Assembly (NCBI GenBank): GCA_029959085.1
Contig: JARWIR010000017.1
Location: 27,652,144 to 27,716,143 of the forward strand
Source of the DNA: Nemophila menziesii
Lineage: Eukaryota; Streptophyta; Magnoliopsida; Boraginales; Hydrophyllaceae
DNA length: 64,000 nt
Direction of reading: 5' to 3'
Shown here: positions 11,125 to 22,127 of the stretch, in pieces
Position numbering within the stretch: position 1 is the stretch's first letter
Layout of the letters: each line of letters opens with the position of its first letter
The notes under the pieces: generated by a model
Databases searched by the model: none
What the model was told of the DNA's origin: nothing
What the model saw: the letters and a program-made list of their open reading frames with translations, nothing else
Position numbers and translations under genes: made by a program

Positions 11125-12700
11125 TGGTGGAACCTAGGGTGTTATAAAATAAAGTGATAAAATAGAGGAACCACTATACTGCAAATGCACGGTTGTCCAA
11201 GTAATACTCTGGTAAATCGGTTTTCGTTCGCAGGGACGGATGGTTATAACTCTAGTATTAATCAAATAGTAGGACTAATTGTTTAACAAAAAAGTAAATT
11301 GATAAAGATTTTTGTTAGTTTCCATTTAAAACTAAGGAAGCAATAAATAAAGTACTAAATTAATTGACTGAAAAGGAAATGATGCAAGTAAAAATGTGTA
11401 GACGCAAGATGAGAAGGTGTACTTGAGACTCGCAAGGGTTTCACCTAACCTATCTAATTGGTGCTTCTATTTAAGGGCTAAATTAGTATAATTGTGCTAG
11501 TCAGGACTCTAATCTCTCCTACCCCATGTCAAGGTGGGCTTAGGAGTTATCCTACGGTACTACAAACCCTATCAGGGAGATTATATCTACTTTCAAACTG
11601 TTTTAGTCTCTTACCTCATTGGCTGCATGGTTAGTCAATCCCGCCAGGGTCATTGACGAATAATGCGCGTCTATTATCTAGGTCTGTAATTAAACCCCCG
11701 TCAAGCTGATCACTTTTCCACTTAAGTGAATAGCCTAATTACTAAGCCCTAAGTTTGATTCATGACTTCAAAATTAGTGATTGGAATTAAGATAATAGCC
11801 AACACAAAATACCGAATTTAATTTAAATAAATCAATCCCAAATTCAGAAATAGAAATTAAATAGAATTGGGTTCATCCCATATAGCGATTCTCAAGTACA
11901 GAATGAAATTAGCTCATGTTCAAACTAAAAACTGAAATAAAATCAAAAGTGTTCATATTCAATGACAGAAAAAGAATAAATGCCTAATTGAAGGGTCGGA
12001 ATTGGCTATTGATCGAGGAAATAACTTTCTCCAGCTCTAGCTTCCTTCTCTCCTTTCTGCTATGGACTTTCTTCTAGCATATCTGACTTGTGTAATGAGT
12101 TGTGTCTAAAAAATGAAGTCTAAAGGCCTTTATATAGTGGAGAATTTAGATTGGATTTTTTACTTAAAGGAAATAGGTTAAATAAAACAAAATCCCAGTC
12201 CAAAATTGAAATCCCGTAACTGATGTATAGCTGTTAGTAAAACAGTTGTAACTTTTGGGTCCGAACTCAAAAGCACTTCATTCCAGTCGCCAAATATTCC
12301 TCACTCATAAATGCAACTTCCTTATTTCACGACTCTAAGGCTGAATCAGTGGCTAAGTGGCTAAAAAACAGTGATTTGTTACAGCGTTCCAGATTTCACT
12401 CTCCTCTAGCCGATTCTTCGGATCATCTTTTCTTGCCTTTGACTTCTACGCTTGATCTAAGACTTTGATTACCACTTCTCCTCCTTGCCTTGGTTCTCCA
12501 TAGCATTCATGGACCTAAGAACTTTTCATTAAAAACAAACAAATTAACGTACAAAATCTCTAAAAATGAAATTAAGTAATTCCAAGGGGAGAAAATGCAA
12601 ATATAACAAATTAAGCTTAAAAGTCTATCAAATAAGTCAGTTAATCACCTAAAATGATATCTCCTAAGGGCTAATATTTAGAACAAATCGGGAGACATCA
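11125..12700 (-). mobile_element. Solo LTR-like unit, copy F, with 5-bp target duplication
   Basis: A 1576-bp family member in reverse orientation, from TGGTGGAACCTAGGGTG to CGGGAGACATCA. A perfect CTCCT duplication flanks it (11120-11124 and 12701-12705). The terminal stem-loop arms are GGAGACATCA (12691-12700) and TGATATCTCC (12655-12664), with one mismatch. The family motif TGCACGGTTGTCCAAGTA lies at 11187. It is inserted into the decayed gypsy-type protein and splits it, so it is younger. No internal retroelement sequence is attached. Confidence 0.92.
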
Positions 12701-12705
12701 CTCCT

Positions 12706-13375
12706 CTAGAAACAGGAAAATAGCATGCGGAAGCCATTGCACCCTCTCGTTCCACTTGTACCCAAAAGTATAAGAAAGTCGTCTCCAACTCTCTTTTTCT
12801 ATCCAAATTTTAGAATGATTAAGATGAGAAATATTGTTGGTGAGACTCAAATTATGTGCACAAAAGTCGTGACATCTAAGGCTATGGGAACACTTGTCGA
12901 GAAGATTTTCCCTTCTTTCGCTATACTCTCCACCATACCCCTCATGCAATACTTGACGACTTCTCTTCGGACTGAAAAGGATGATGCCTTAGCTCGGGCT
13001 AAAAATAGTGGTAACAAACTTGCGGCAGCCAAGCAAAGGATAACTGAGCTTTCTTCCCAACTTCTTTGAATCAGGGAGTAAGTAAAGAAAGAGTGTGATG
13101 CCGAGTCTAATAACAATCTGTTGGAGTATAGAAATCCTACGATGCAGTCAGGTCTTCACCGAGGGTATGAATGATGCATGGACGAATTGCTTAAGCTTGA
13201 TCCTATTCTTGAGGAGATAATTAATCCTACCATTTTTTCAGTTTCTCCCGAGCCCAAGTTTGATGATTCTTCGAAAGGGTTTTGCTTGGAACTAGAAGAA
13301 ACATTTATGTTCAACATTCTCAACAAAAATATGACAGGAGAGAGAGGTAGAGGAATGAGGAGCTACAAATGCTGA
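12706..13375 (+). pseudogene. Decayed retroelement protein, C-terminal coiled-coil part
   Basis: It continues the element begun at 9866, beyond the solo LTR. The frame 12725-13069 encodes an alanine/lysine/glutamate heptad-like stretch (EKDDALARAKNSGNKLAAAKQ and onward to ELSSQLL). This resembles the coiled coil at the C-terminus of plant Transposase_28-type proteins. After a stop at 13069 the reading continues in other frames (GFTEGMNDAWTNC near 13160; an acidic stretch MDELLKLDPILEEI at 13178). Stops and frame changes show it is dead. Confidence 0.5.
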
Positions 13376-14100
13376 TAGCGCCGATGGACCCATAACTTCT
13401 TTGGATGAATGGCTTTCTTTCTTTACTTCTATAGCTTTTATATTGTTGAACGATTGTTTGTAACAGGGCCTCTGGGCTTGAGACTTTATATGTTGTTTCT
13501 TTTGACTTGTACTCGGCTTAGTTTAAAGATGATTGAATTTGAATCCTTTCTTTTTCCTTTGGGGGTGGTTGGTTTGACCATTCCTCGAAAGATGTTTTAG
13601 ACTTCTTTTATTTTTCTTCTTCGTATACTCAACTTAATTTTCATGGTATGATTGACTATTTTATGCTTGACTCTAAATACTTTTTGTTGTGTCTTTTTTT
13701 TATAGGTGAATTTCTTGTCTGTGTGGCCTTTGGAGGAATCTTTGCAAATTTGGCTTGTAATGCCTTTAGAAATCTAGCTTCATGATTACAAAATTGAGGC
13801 TTCTTTTTTCTTTTTATCTTTTTATTTTTAATTTGTAACCTTCTCATGACTGGTAGTGCTTTTTCTTTGTAACTCAGCGATACATAATTTGATTATACAA
13901 TAATTATTTTTTCCTCTTTACTTTTACCTTCCTATTTGCTCACTTCTACCTTTTCCTTATAATTCTCAATGCTTATTTTCTTCTTTACAATTGAATGCCT
14001 TGTGCCCCTTTGCCTCGATAAAATATGAGATCGATGTCTGGTGCTTGTTATAGGTCTTATCACAATATGTTAGCTTGATTCCAACTTAATAGGAGAATGC
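13376..14100. other. 3' part of the decayed retroelement, non-coding
   Basis: A T-rich region with short hydrophobic frames that do not resemble known proteins. It joins the coiled-coil remnant to the tandem arrays and is most simply the 3' untranslated or LTR part of the same element. Confidence 0.4.
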
Positions 14101-14104
14101 ATAA

Positions 14105-14425
14105 GTTTATAAATCTGACAATTCAACTTATCCTTCCGATCAGAATTTAAATGAGATTGTCGAGTCTACGTTGTACTTACGAATATATCTTCATCCCGAC
14201 CTTTTGGTCGGACTTTGAATGAGATTGCTGAGACTACGCCAGACTTACAAATATATCTTCAGGCCTAACTTTCAATTAGACTTTGAATGAGATTTTCAGA
14301 CTGACGCATATTTTTCCCTATCGATGCTACGTCGATCTTATAAATATCTTTTCCAACCGAAGCTACGTTGGTCTTATGGATATTATTCCAGCCGAAGATA
14401 CACCGGTCTTATGGATAACTTGCAA
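14105..14425. repeat. Two adjoining degenerate tandem arrays
   Basis: The first array (14105-14315) has about three units of 70-80 bp containing TTTGAATGAGATTG, ACTTACAAATATATCTTCA and GACCTTTTGGTCGGAC. The second (14318-14420) has about three units of roughly 48 bp containing CGAAGCTACGTTGGTCTTAT and GGATA. Both keep inverted pairs such as GACCnnnnGGTC. Arrays like this are usual in the 3' part or LTRs of plant gypsy elements. Confidence 0.75.
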
Positions 14426-14624
14426 ATCTAAAGAATATTTATGACTATATAAACTTTTGAAAAAGGATACTTTTAACCTATCGTCCGATCTCGGTGTTGT
14501 CGAGTATCTTTGTTGGCTGACCCCTTATTCAGTTGGGCATGGTATCGGTGTGTCAAGAGAGATGATATTTTCTTTCCAGAGGTAATGGTCATTTTCTTTG
14601 TGAGGACAATGCAAAATTGGTCTT

Positions 14625-15045
14625 ATGAAAAGTTTTTTACATTCTATCCACTTTTTTAGGACGAGAATCCATTGCCTGACCCCCTAACCGATGATCGTAG
14701 AAAACCAAAAAAAGTTTTTACCTTCTATTGACCTTTTCGGGCCAGGCTAACATTGGTCGATACCTCTACTCGATGATATTAGGGAATCGGGAAAAGATTT
14801 TTACCTTAGATCAATTTTTCCATGTTTGGAATTCATAGTCAATTATCATAGGGAACCAAGAAAAGTTTTCAATTTCTATCAACTTTTTAAGGCTAGGATC
14901 CATTGGTCAACACCCTAGTCGATAATCTTAGGGAAGCGGGAGTTTTTTACATTCCATCAACTTTTTCAGGTCGGGGACCATTGGTTGACCCCCTAGTGGA
15001 GGTTAGGAAAGGTTTTTTACATTTATTGACTTTTTCAGGTGGGGA
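14625..15045. repeat. Tandem array of about 95-115-bp units
   Basis: Around five units, each with AGTTTTTTACATTC-type sequence, then ATCAACTTTTTCAGG, then CCATTGGTTGACCCCCTAG and a GATnnTAGGGAA segment. Units are clearly related but diverged. The short frame over it (14903-15157) is a by-product of the repeat. Confidence 0.8.
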
Positions 15046-15159
15046 ATCTTTATTTTCACGTAATATATGGAGTTCTAGCATCACACGCACACAAAAAAAA
15101 CTTTCAAAAATAAAAGGCACTTTACTTAGGGTTTTAGTTTTTGACATGTGGTGTTAGGA

Positions 15160-16640
15160 GGGGTTCGCCGATTAGGTGTGTGATAGTTCTGCATCCTTCC
15201 TTAGTTCTTACTTATAGTTATTCCTTGTTATCTTAGATTTCAATTCCTTTCTCGATATTGGAGTCGTATTATCCGCATTTGTATGTACTTTTCTCAAAAC
15301 GCTCTTCTCAGATCGTGTCAAAACCATGTAAAATATCAATGGGATATAAAAGTCGATTACCAGAGACAGCGCCAAATGATAGAGCATTAAAATTACACTA
15401 CCATCAGCCTTTGAGACCATGCTTGGCCCGAGGATACAAACAGAACTGAAACATAATGGTAAATATGCATATGTGTAGGCAGATTAAGAGGAGAGATAGG
15501 AATATCAAATTATACACGTGAGAGAATAGATAATTTGGTACCTTACTCATGATATCCGTGAGAGGAGCTTTTTCGTAATCTTTATAGGAATCTCTATAGA
15601 GGTCCAAGGATCTGCAAGCTTCAAACATACTACTTAAAATAAGCCACTAAGTTAGGAGTGGACCAAAGGGAGGTGCGCTCCTAATGGCACTCCGATACTC
15701 AACGTTAGTATTTTCCTATCGGTGATTACTTAACCCTATAAGTTATGGAGACTTAAGTCGAACGTAATTAAATACGACCATTCTAGAGAGAGAAACTGAG
15801 AATTGTAGAGAGAGTAACCAGAGGTTTTGTTTTTGATGGAGCGGGGGTATTTATAGATGTAGAAAGGTGCATCAAAGGCTTTCTGGGTGTAATTTGAGCA
15901 TAAGATGAGTGCGCAATATAAGGCAGCGCAAAATTACCATGTTGCTGCGTCATATGGCCTTATGATATTTGCGCGTAACTCAACCTCGAGAGATTGGCTT
16001 AGGAACAAGTTATAATCATTCTCTTCCTTGAGCATCTATATATTGATTCCTCAACATAGCGTAATTCCTCGATTTTAAATGTATCGGGATTCCTTTGTGC
16101 ACAACAGAGTATTAGCGTTGTAGATTGGCTTATCAGTGTTCTTTTTGTTTTTCACATAAACTGGAAAATGAATTTACTAACACTACAATTATTAAAATAC
16201 CTTTTATAAAGTATCATTTAATTAAGGATAAATATTATATGGCAACTATTTTTAATAATATGAATACATATTTTTGGATGGGGAATATACCCTAATAATT
16301 TTCCTAGCTACTTCTTTAATAATCGGTTTTAAAAGAAAAATTTAATATAAAATTACACATGAATTAAAAAATCTTTGAAGAAAAAACAGTTTAAATAAAA
16401 AAATTATATCTAAAGCTCAAATGCATGTTATTAATTTAATATTTTCTTATTAAATTAAAAAATGAGTTTAATATTTTTAATATAAATCTTATCTAAAAAT
16501 ATTCAATATATATTTATCTTATTCAATAGTTGTTCTAATGGTTAAAATCTAAATTGAATTTCAATAGTTTAAAGTTTTTTTTTTTGTTTTTTCCAAATGT
16601 GATTAATTAACTTTAAAACTTCAATGGATTTTCAAAACTT
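15160..16640. other. Gene-free region, probably LTR-derived then AT-rich
   Basis: 15160-16150 has mixed composition without domains. It includes GACAGCGCCAAATGATAG (15364), a phrase often seen near plant retroelement LTR ends. 16150-16640 is AT-rich. No protein similarity or RNA gene is recognised, and the open frames are short and mutually overlapping. Confidence 0.4.
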
Positions 16641-17045
16641 GTACCTAGTTTCTCTATTTTGTTCTCCTTCTTCTCTTCTTATATAGTATATCTTCACTAC
16701 ATCATATATTCTTCGAATCAAACTTGTTCATCTTCGATCATCTCAATAGGTAACATGTTTGTATTTAATCATCAATCTTTCACATTTCATTTCATTATGT
16801 TAAAATGTAGTTTGGTGATATGTTTTGGACTTTTGATTCGTTCAATTAGAAATATTATTTATAATATTTATTATTTTGTTGAATTATTTTCCCTTTCTTT
16901 TTTGTTAATTTTTAGGGGTAGAATCGGGGCAGTCGTCTGGATTGCGAAACAGGAGCTTCTTAGCATCCTGTTTAGTAATGGGATACCTGTATCACTCCCT
17001 GGTTAGCCACTATTTTATGTAATGAAGCCAAACCTTTAGGGACGG
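16640..17045 (+). other. Possible small spliced transcript with a hairpin in exon 2
   Basis: A TATATAG-like box lies at 16681. A candidate donor (ATAG|GTAACA, intron start 16750) and acceptor (TTTTTAG, intron end 16915) would remove 166 nt of T-rich sequence. The following 100 nt are less AT-rich than their surroundings. They contain an inverted repeat, ATTGCGAAACAGGA (16941-16954) and TCCTGTTTAGTAAT (16966-16979), with an 11-nt loop. The only sizeable frame (16659-17006) reads through the intron and looks non-coding. I do not recognise the locus. It could be a non-coding RNA or an old gene fragment. Confidence 0.25.
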
Positions 17046-17237
17046 GCTAAAATTTTATAACTATTTCCTATTATCTATATTAGTATGCATTTGAAAAAAA
17101 ATGTTTTAATGCTATATATCATTACTCCTTAGCAATTGACAAATTTAGAGAATATTGTTATAGATACTTGGCTATAACTTTCCATTTACAATTAATATTT
17201 GTTTGAGTTTTAAACCTATTAATAATTTTTTTAAGTG

Positions 17238-17552
17238 TGTTGGAGTATAAATCTCCTATAACATGTTCTCCGCTTTCTTCTATCAGTTCGAACTTTTAGT
17301 TGAGTTGGCAAGTTAACATGGTATCAGAGCTCCAAGTACTTGAGGTCTTGGGTTCGAGTCTCTCCACCGCCACCCACCTCGATATCTCCACGTGCATGGC
17401 TTATCCATCCACTCTCCGTGCATTACTTAGATCAATCAATCTTCTCTGCTAAGCCTACACGTGAGGGGGTGTATTGGAGTATAAATCTCCTATAACCTGT
17501 TCTCCGCCTTCTTCTAACAGTTCGAATATTTTGTTGAGTTGGTAAGTTAACA
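17238..17552 (+). mobile_element. TRIM (terminal-repeat retrotransposon in miniature)
   Basis: A complete 315-bp miniature LTR element. The 5' LTR (17238-17318) and 3' LTR (17472-17552) are both 81 bp and nearly identical (TGTTGGAGTATAAATCTCC...AAGTTAACA). The 3' copy starts TA instead of TG. Directly after the 5' LTR is TGGTATCAGAGC (17319-17330), the initiator-methionine tRNA primer-binding site. GTGAGGGGGTG (17461-17471) before the 3' LTR is the polypurine tract. A 5-bp target duplication AAGTG flanks the whole (17233-17237 and 17553-17557). The 141-bp interior has no coding capacity, so it must be mobilised in trans by an autonomous LTR element. Confidence 0.96.
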
Positions 17553-17559
17553 AAGTGTA

Positions 17560-18782
17560 TTTAGGATCCGTTTGAAAATATTTATTTTAGAGTAAAAAAA
17601 CGTTTTTAGAAGAAAAAAAAAATTAAAAAATTTAAAAAAAAAAAAATTTGAAATCTAAAATCATTTAATTTTTCTTTTACTAAAAAAACATATTTAGTAT
17701 TTCTTATATAAGTATATTTTTAGGTTTAAAATACTTTTAAAATTCTAATAACATAAGTTTTTCTCAAAAGAACAATTTTAAACTGACACTTAATTAGTCG
17801 TGTATGAATTGTTTATTATCTTTAAATATTACTTTCCAAATGCGTATATAGTAGTTTTTTAACGTGAAATGTGTTAGTACAATCAAGTGAGTTGAGCATT
17901 AAGAATGTCACACTCGTTGCTAGATGTTTCTTAATTTTTATACATATAAAATGAAATCGGAAACAAATAATTGTAAAGTGGTTCTCTTTTTCTTTGAATG
18001 AAAAGAAGAAAAAAAGAGATTAGGTGAGAGGTGTGTCGTTTTTCATTGTCAACTTCAAGTATTATCAAGAAGCAAACCAATATTACTAGTTGAGTTAGTT
18101 TAATTAGATAAAATCTTAATACTTTTTCAATTTTTAAAAAAGGTAAAAATAAGAGATACAAGATTTGAATTTCTTCACTGAACATGGGTATTTAGTTCTA
18201 ATTTATCTAGGAATATGCATGAAGAGGCGTGTATAATTTTCATAGGAATAGTCTAGTGTGCGAAAGCTGACCGGACACCCATGTATATATATAAAAAAAA
18301 TCCAGGCAATATACATTTTTTTGTGTTCTAAAACACTGCTGCCAGCCAATATTCAATGATGAATGTAAACCAATTAGGTTATCTCACTTAATAGGGGTTT
18401 GATTTATCTTTAACATCTAAAAGAAAGACATAGAGTTCGACACTTTTCCCTAACAAGTGTAAAATGAGAGGTACAAAATTCGAAGCCGCATATTCTCGTA
18501 GGACTAGTCGTATATTAGTTGACTACTTAAAAAGTTCGAAAATCCATTTTCTCACCTTTAACAAATATATTCTTTGTGTCCCTAAAATATTAAATTATTA
18601 ATGTATTATCTATAGTATTTTTTATGAGTTATGAATTTATTTAATTCATATCTAGTACATCAAGAGAAAATGAGTGAATATATTTGTGAGCATAAATTCA
18701 AACTTCAGGGCAATTAGTTGATGATTAGTGAAGAATAGGTCAAAACTTTACTCAAAAACTAGTAAAATATGTCACTCGACTT
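17560..18782. other. Gene-free AT-rich region
   Basis: A- and T-runs (17610-17650) and short frames only. Nothing recognisable as a gene or an element boundary. Confidence 0.35.
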
Positions 18783-18785
18783 TAA

Positions 18786-19017
18786 GGGGGTGTCATCAAA
18801 TTAGAGTCTATGAGATTTTTTTAGATTTTAAAAGTAATGGAGTTTTCAATTAGGAATTTTAAAGAATCATTTAAAATTCAGATATTTTCAATCAAGAGTC
18901 TAAAAAATCATTAAAAATTCGACTATATTTAATCAAGATTTTTTAAATTACTTTAAAATCTTATGATTTTATAAAGTCTTTGACTCTTAAAAGTTATTAG
19001 ATTTTATAAGATTTCTG

Positions 19018-19086
<69 letters not shown>

Positions 19087-20229
19087 CTATTTTAGAAATC
19101 TCAAGGCAAAAGAAGAAATTTTATAAAATTTCTACCAAAAAGAAAAAACCTTCAAGCATGCTCAGGTAAAAAAAAACATTTTCCAATTTCTTTTTTCTTT
19201 TCTTTCGTTCGATTTTAATAGAATAGTAAATTTTTTTGCTTTGATTAATCATGTTCTCTAAGATTATTTATTTTGTTAGCATAGGTATTAGTTGAGGAAT
19301 CTTGTGTGAAGAATTTTGCAATGCTTTTATTATTTTTTTCCGTTAGTTGTTCATGATTAATAATTGAATTACCGTTATATTAAATTAGTATTTTGCACGA
19401 CTCTATTGATTTTTTTTATCTGAGTTTGTTGCCTGTTATTAAGGATTACTTGTAAAAAAGTAGATGACATTTGCTTTATTAGGATTCCAACTATTGAAAA
19501 ACAAAAATGGAAATTCCAACCTTTAAAGATGATTTGACCATTAATAGTTGATTTGGGTAGTGTACGTAAAAACTAAAAAGTTACTGAAAACTTGGTCTCA
19601 CCAATTTTGCTTCTTTAAGAAATCTCTATTTTTTGTTTGATTTCTGAATATTCTAAAGATTTTATGCGATTTTTGTAGCACTCTTTCATCGTCTTCAAAT
19701 CTCCGTGTTAATGAACAATTTCAATTATGCTAAGACATGTTTTACCATTTTTAAATAAATTGATATTAGGAAAACCATTAATTTCGAACTTAGACGATAA
19801 TACTCGTTTTAAAGCGGTTAAATTGATTGATAGCAAAACAAAAGAAAAATATGTTCTTCGGAGAATATTTTAGTGTATATCATGATTGTTCATTTTATAT
19901 ATAGAATTTTACTATTTAATTCTTAACCATCTGATGTGATTTTTTGTTGAGGGTTAATAATTTTCTACCACTGTTTTCTTTTTGTTTGGATTAGAATTTT
20001 TTGCAAGTCATATTGTCAGTAGAGCATGAAGAAATTAGTTGAAACAAATATGATTTAGAATGCTTTAAAATCTATTAAAATCTAGCATAACAATTCGTTA
20101 AACTCTTAAGTAAAATGAAAAAGAATTTTTTAAAATCTTGATAGAATTAAAACAATCAATAGATTATACAAAGTTAATGACTTTTAAAAAACCTAATAAA
20201 CTCTTTCAAAATCTAGGTTGATGACCCCC
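18786..20229. mobile_element. Tourist-like (PIF/Harbinger) non-autonomous element
   Basis: Terminal inverted repeats GGGGGTGTCATCAAATTAGA (left) and GGGGGTCATCAACCTAGA (right, complemented) enclose 1444 bp. TAA flanks both ends (18783-18785 and 20230-20232), the usual 3-bp Harbinger target. Subterminal AT-rich segments at both ends carry repeated AAAATCTTAAAGAnTT-type words in opposite orientation. An (AT)n tract lies at 19022-19080. No transposase frame is present. Confidence 0.75.
19022..19080. repeat. (AT)n microsatellite
   Basis: An uninterrupted AT dinucleotide repeat of about 59 bp inside the Tourist-like element. Confidence 0.98.
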
Positions 20230-20396
20230 TAAGTATGTTGGTCAAATGGGTATTCAAGTGTTGACCGAGGTGATGATGCCTTAATTGATATATTTATCTA
20301 TATGTAAAGATTAATTATTATATTGACTTAATTAAAAATTATTTGAAATTGAATAAGCATTTGAGTCATGAAATTTTGAAAGAAAAAATGTTTTTT

Positions 20397-20400
<4 letters not shown>

Positions 20401-20446
<46 letters not shown>
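20401..20446. repeat. (AT)n microsatellite
   Basis: A perfect AT dinucleotide repeat of about 45 bp in AT-rich spacer just downstream of the Tourist-like element. Confidence 0.98.
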
Positions 20447-20451
<5 letters not shown>

Positions 20452-21350
20452 TAAAGGTGAAATAAAGAATTTTTATTATTAGGGCAGATTCAATAGTTTT
20501 GTAGTTATTTTTCATGTGCAGGTCTTTAGAATTACAATTGGATTAGGTCTAATAGTTATGTTTTTACTAGCTAAACATGTTTTTTATTTAAAAAACACAA
20601 CTCCCTTTCTAATAGATGACTAACCACATATTTATTTTTTATAATAGTTGGTTAACTCAAATATTTAATTGATTCACTTTATTTAAAAGCATTAAGTATT
20701 AAAATTATAAAAAAAAAGATAGTAAATAAGCAACATTATCAAGTTTGTTGAAATTATAAATTTGTCGTTGTATCCAAAAGGTTGTAGTTAACAAACGTAA
20801 GACGTATGTACGTGGCCTGAATACCTTATAGATATCAGATTCAATCCGAGTCTCGACAAGTAAAGTTATTTGTTTATTACTTCTTTTGTACTTACTTTTT
20901 TTGTATTATTATTAATAATATTTTTCTAGTTTATAAAATTAGTAACACAACAAAGCCTACACTATAACCAAAAACCTCAAGATTTCTAGTTGTGCGTTAA
21001 GTAACGTTTGAGCAAAGATGGAGTAGTTGAGTGGATCACCAGACATCGTGGGGGGTCGAGGAACAATCTATAGCCACCATTTCAGATTAAGTGAAAACGA
21101 CCTCTTCTTGCATTGCAAAACTAATTTATTCTTGAAATTATAATATGTTGATTATATGTATGATAAGTATATTTCTTGGATTGTGTTAACAAGTAGAATT
21201 TCATGAGACTTGTTTGGTATTACTTTGGGATCATTACTTGTTTTACTTTGGCCTCTAGTTTTTTATTTATTTTGTCGGTATGACAAAATTTTGAGTTAAG
21301 AATCTTGATATCTTGTACTTTGTGATATATTTATAAGGATAAGTGAGTCT
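20447..21350. other. Gene-free AT-rich spacer
   Basis: Nothing recognisable. Short open frames only. A transition to higher GC near 21000 may mark the edge of a retroelement fragment. Confidence 0.35.
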
Positions 21351-22122
21351 CTCAGTGTGGTCAGCACTGGGTGTTTACGAGCAGCGAGGTGGGCTTTTTA
21401 GAGATCCCCAATGACCAATCCTCGCAATTCTTCTAACCTTGGTGTAACCCCATAACTAGCAACCTCAGCTACTAAGAACCTTGAAGCCCAAGGCTAAGTC
21501 CTTCCTCTTCTTTCCTTAGTCTAAGACCTCCTTCTTATTCCATTTTACTTTCCATTTTCGGTTGATGAAATAGCACTAAGAATCTGGCAGTACGGAACGC
21601 TCATAATAAGAGATTCAGGTGGTTTGAGTATCTACATCTACGCCTGATGTGAACCCCAAGTATGAATAGTAATCCATCCGCAGCTTTAGGTATTAGTGTG
21701 CCCACACCCTCATAGGGGGAAGCCCCTTATCCTTATAGGCATAGACATCGAGAGGGGAGTACTTCATCGGCATAGGCAGCATCCCTGTTTTCAAGGTTTA
21801 ATCTTCCTGTCCCTTTTCCCACTTCCAGGTAAACCTAAGGCTCTTCCCTTGTCGTCGATTACACCTTCTGACTCTTGTGGTAATATCGTGAAAAATGTCC
21901 AGCAAGTCCTCCCCCATGTGCTTCCTTAATGATAACCTCCACTAAGGGATGCACAAACGGTTGTCCTGAGATTAGGAGCCACCAACAGAACAACTGGAAG
22001 AACTTTCGGCTTGAGTCACTTATCGGCAACTCATTTGCGCGCCTAAATTCTTCGTCGTAGTCAAACTCTTCTTAGCAACTAAATGAGGTGGAAATAACCT
22101 GTCGAGATTAATCTTTGGGTGG
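21350..22122 (+). other. Probable retrotransposon internal fragment (5' coding side), decayed
   Basis: The GC content rises relative to its flanks. Near 21411 the plus strand reads MTNPRNSSNLGVTP, then a stop, then LATSATKNLEAQG, which looks like the start of a decayed gag-like frame. A further open frame (21696-21929) gives no recognisable domain. Two solo LTRs (copies A and C) have inserted into the continuation of this segment. Assignment to a retroelement is inferred from composition and context only. Confidence 0.35.
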
Positions 22123-22127
22123 AGGAC

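Noticed and set aside
16941..16979. Hairpin as a microRNA precursor or a Helitron 3' end
   Set aside because: The arms are only 14 bp with an 11-nt loop, too short for a plant miRNA duplex, and no CTRR end follows as a Helitron would need.
17340..17370. GGGTTCGAGTC B-box-like word
   Set aside because: It lies in the TRIM interior just after the primer-binding site. No cloverleaf can be drawn, and the TRIM explains the sequence.
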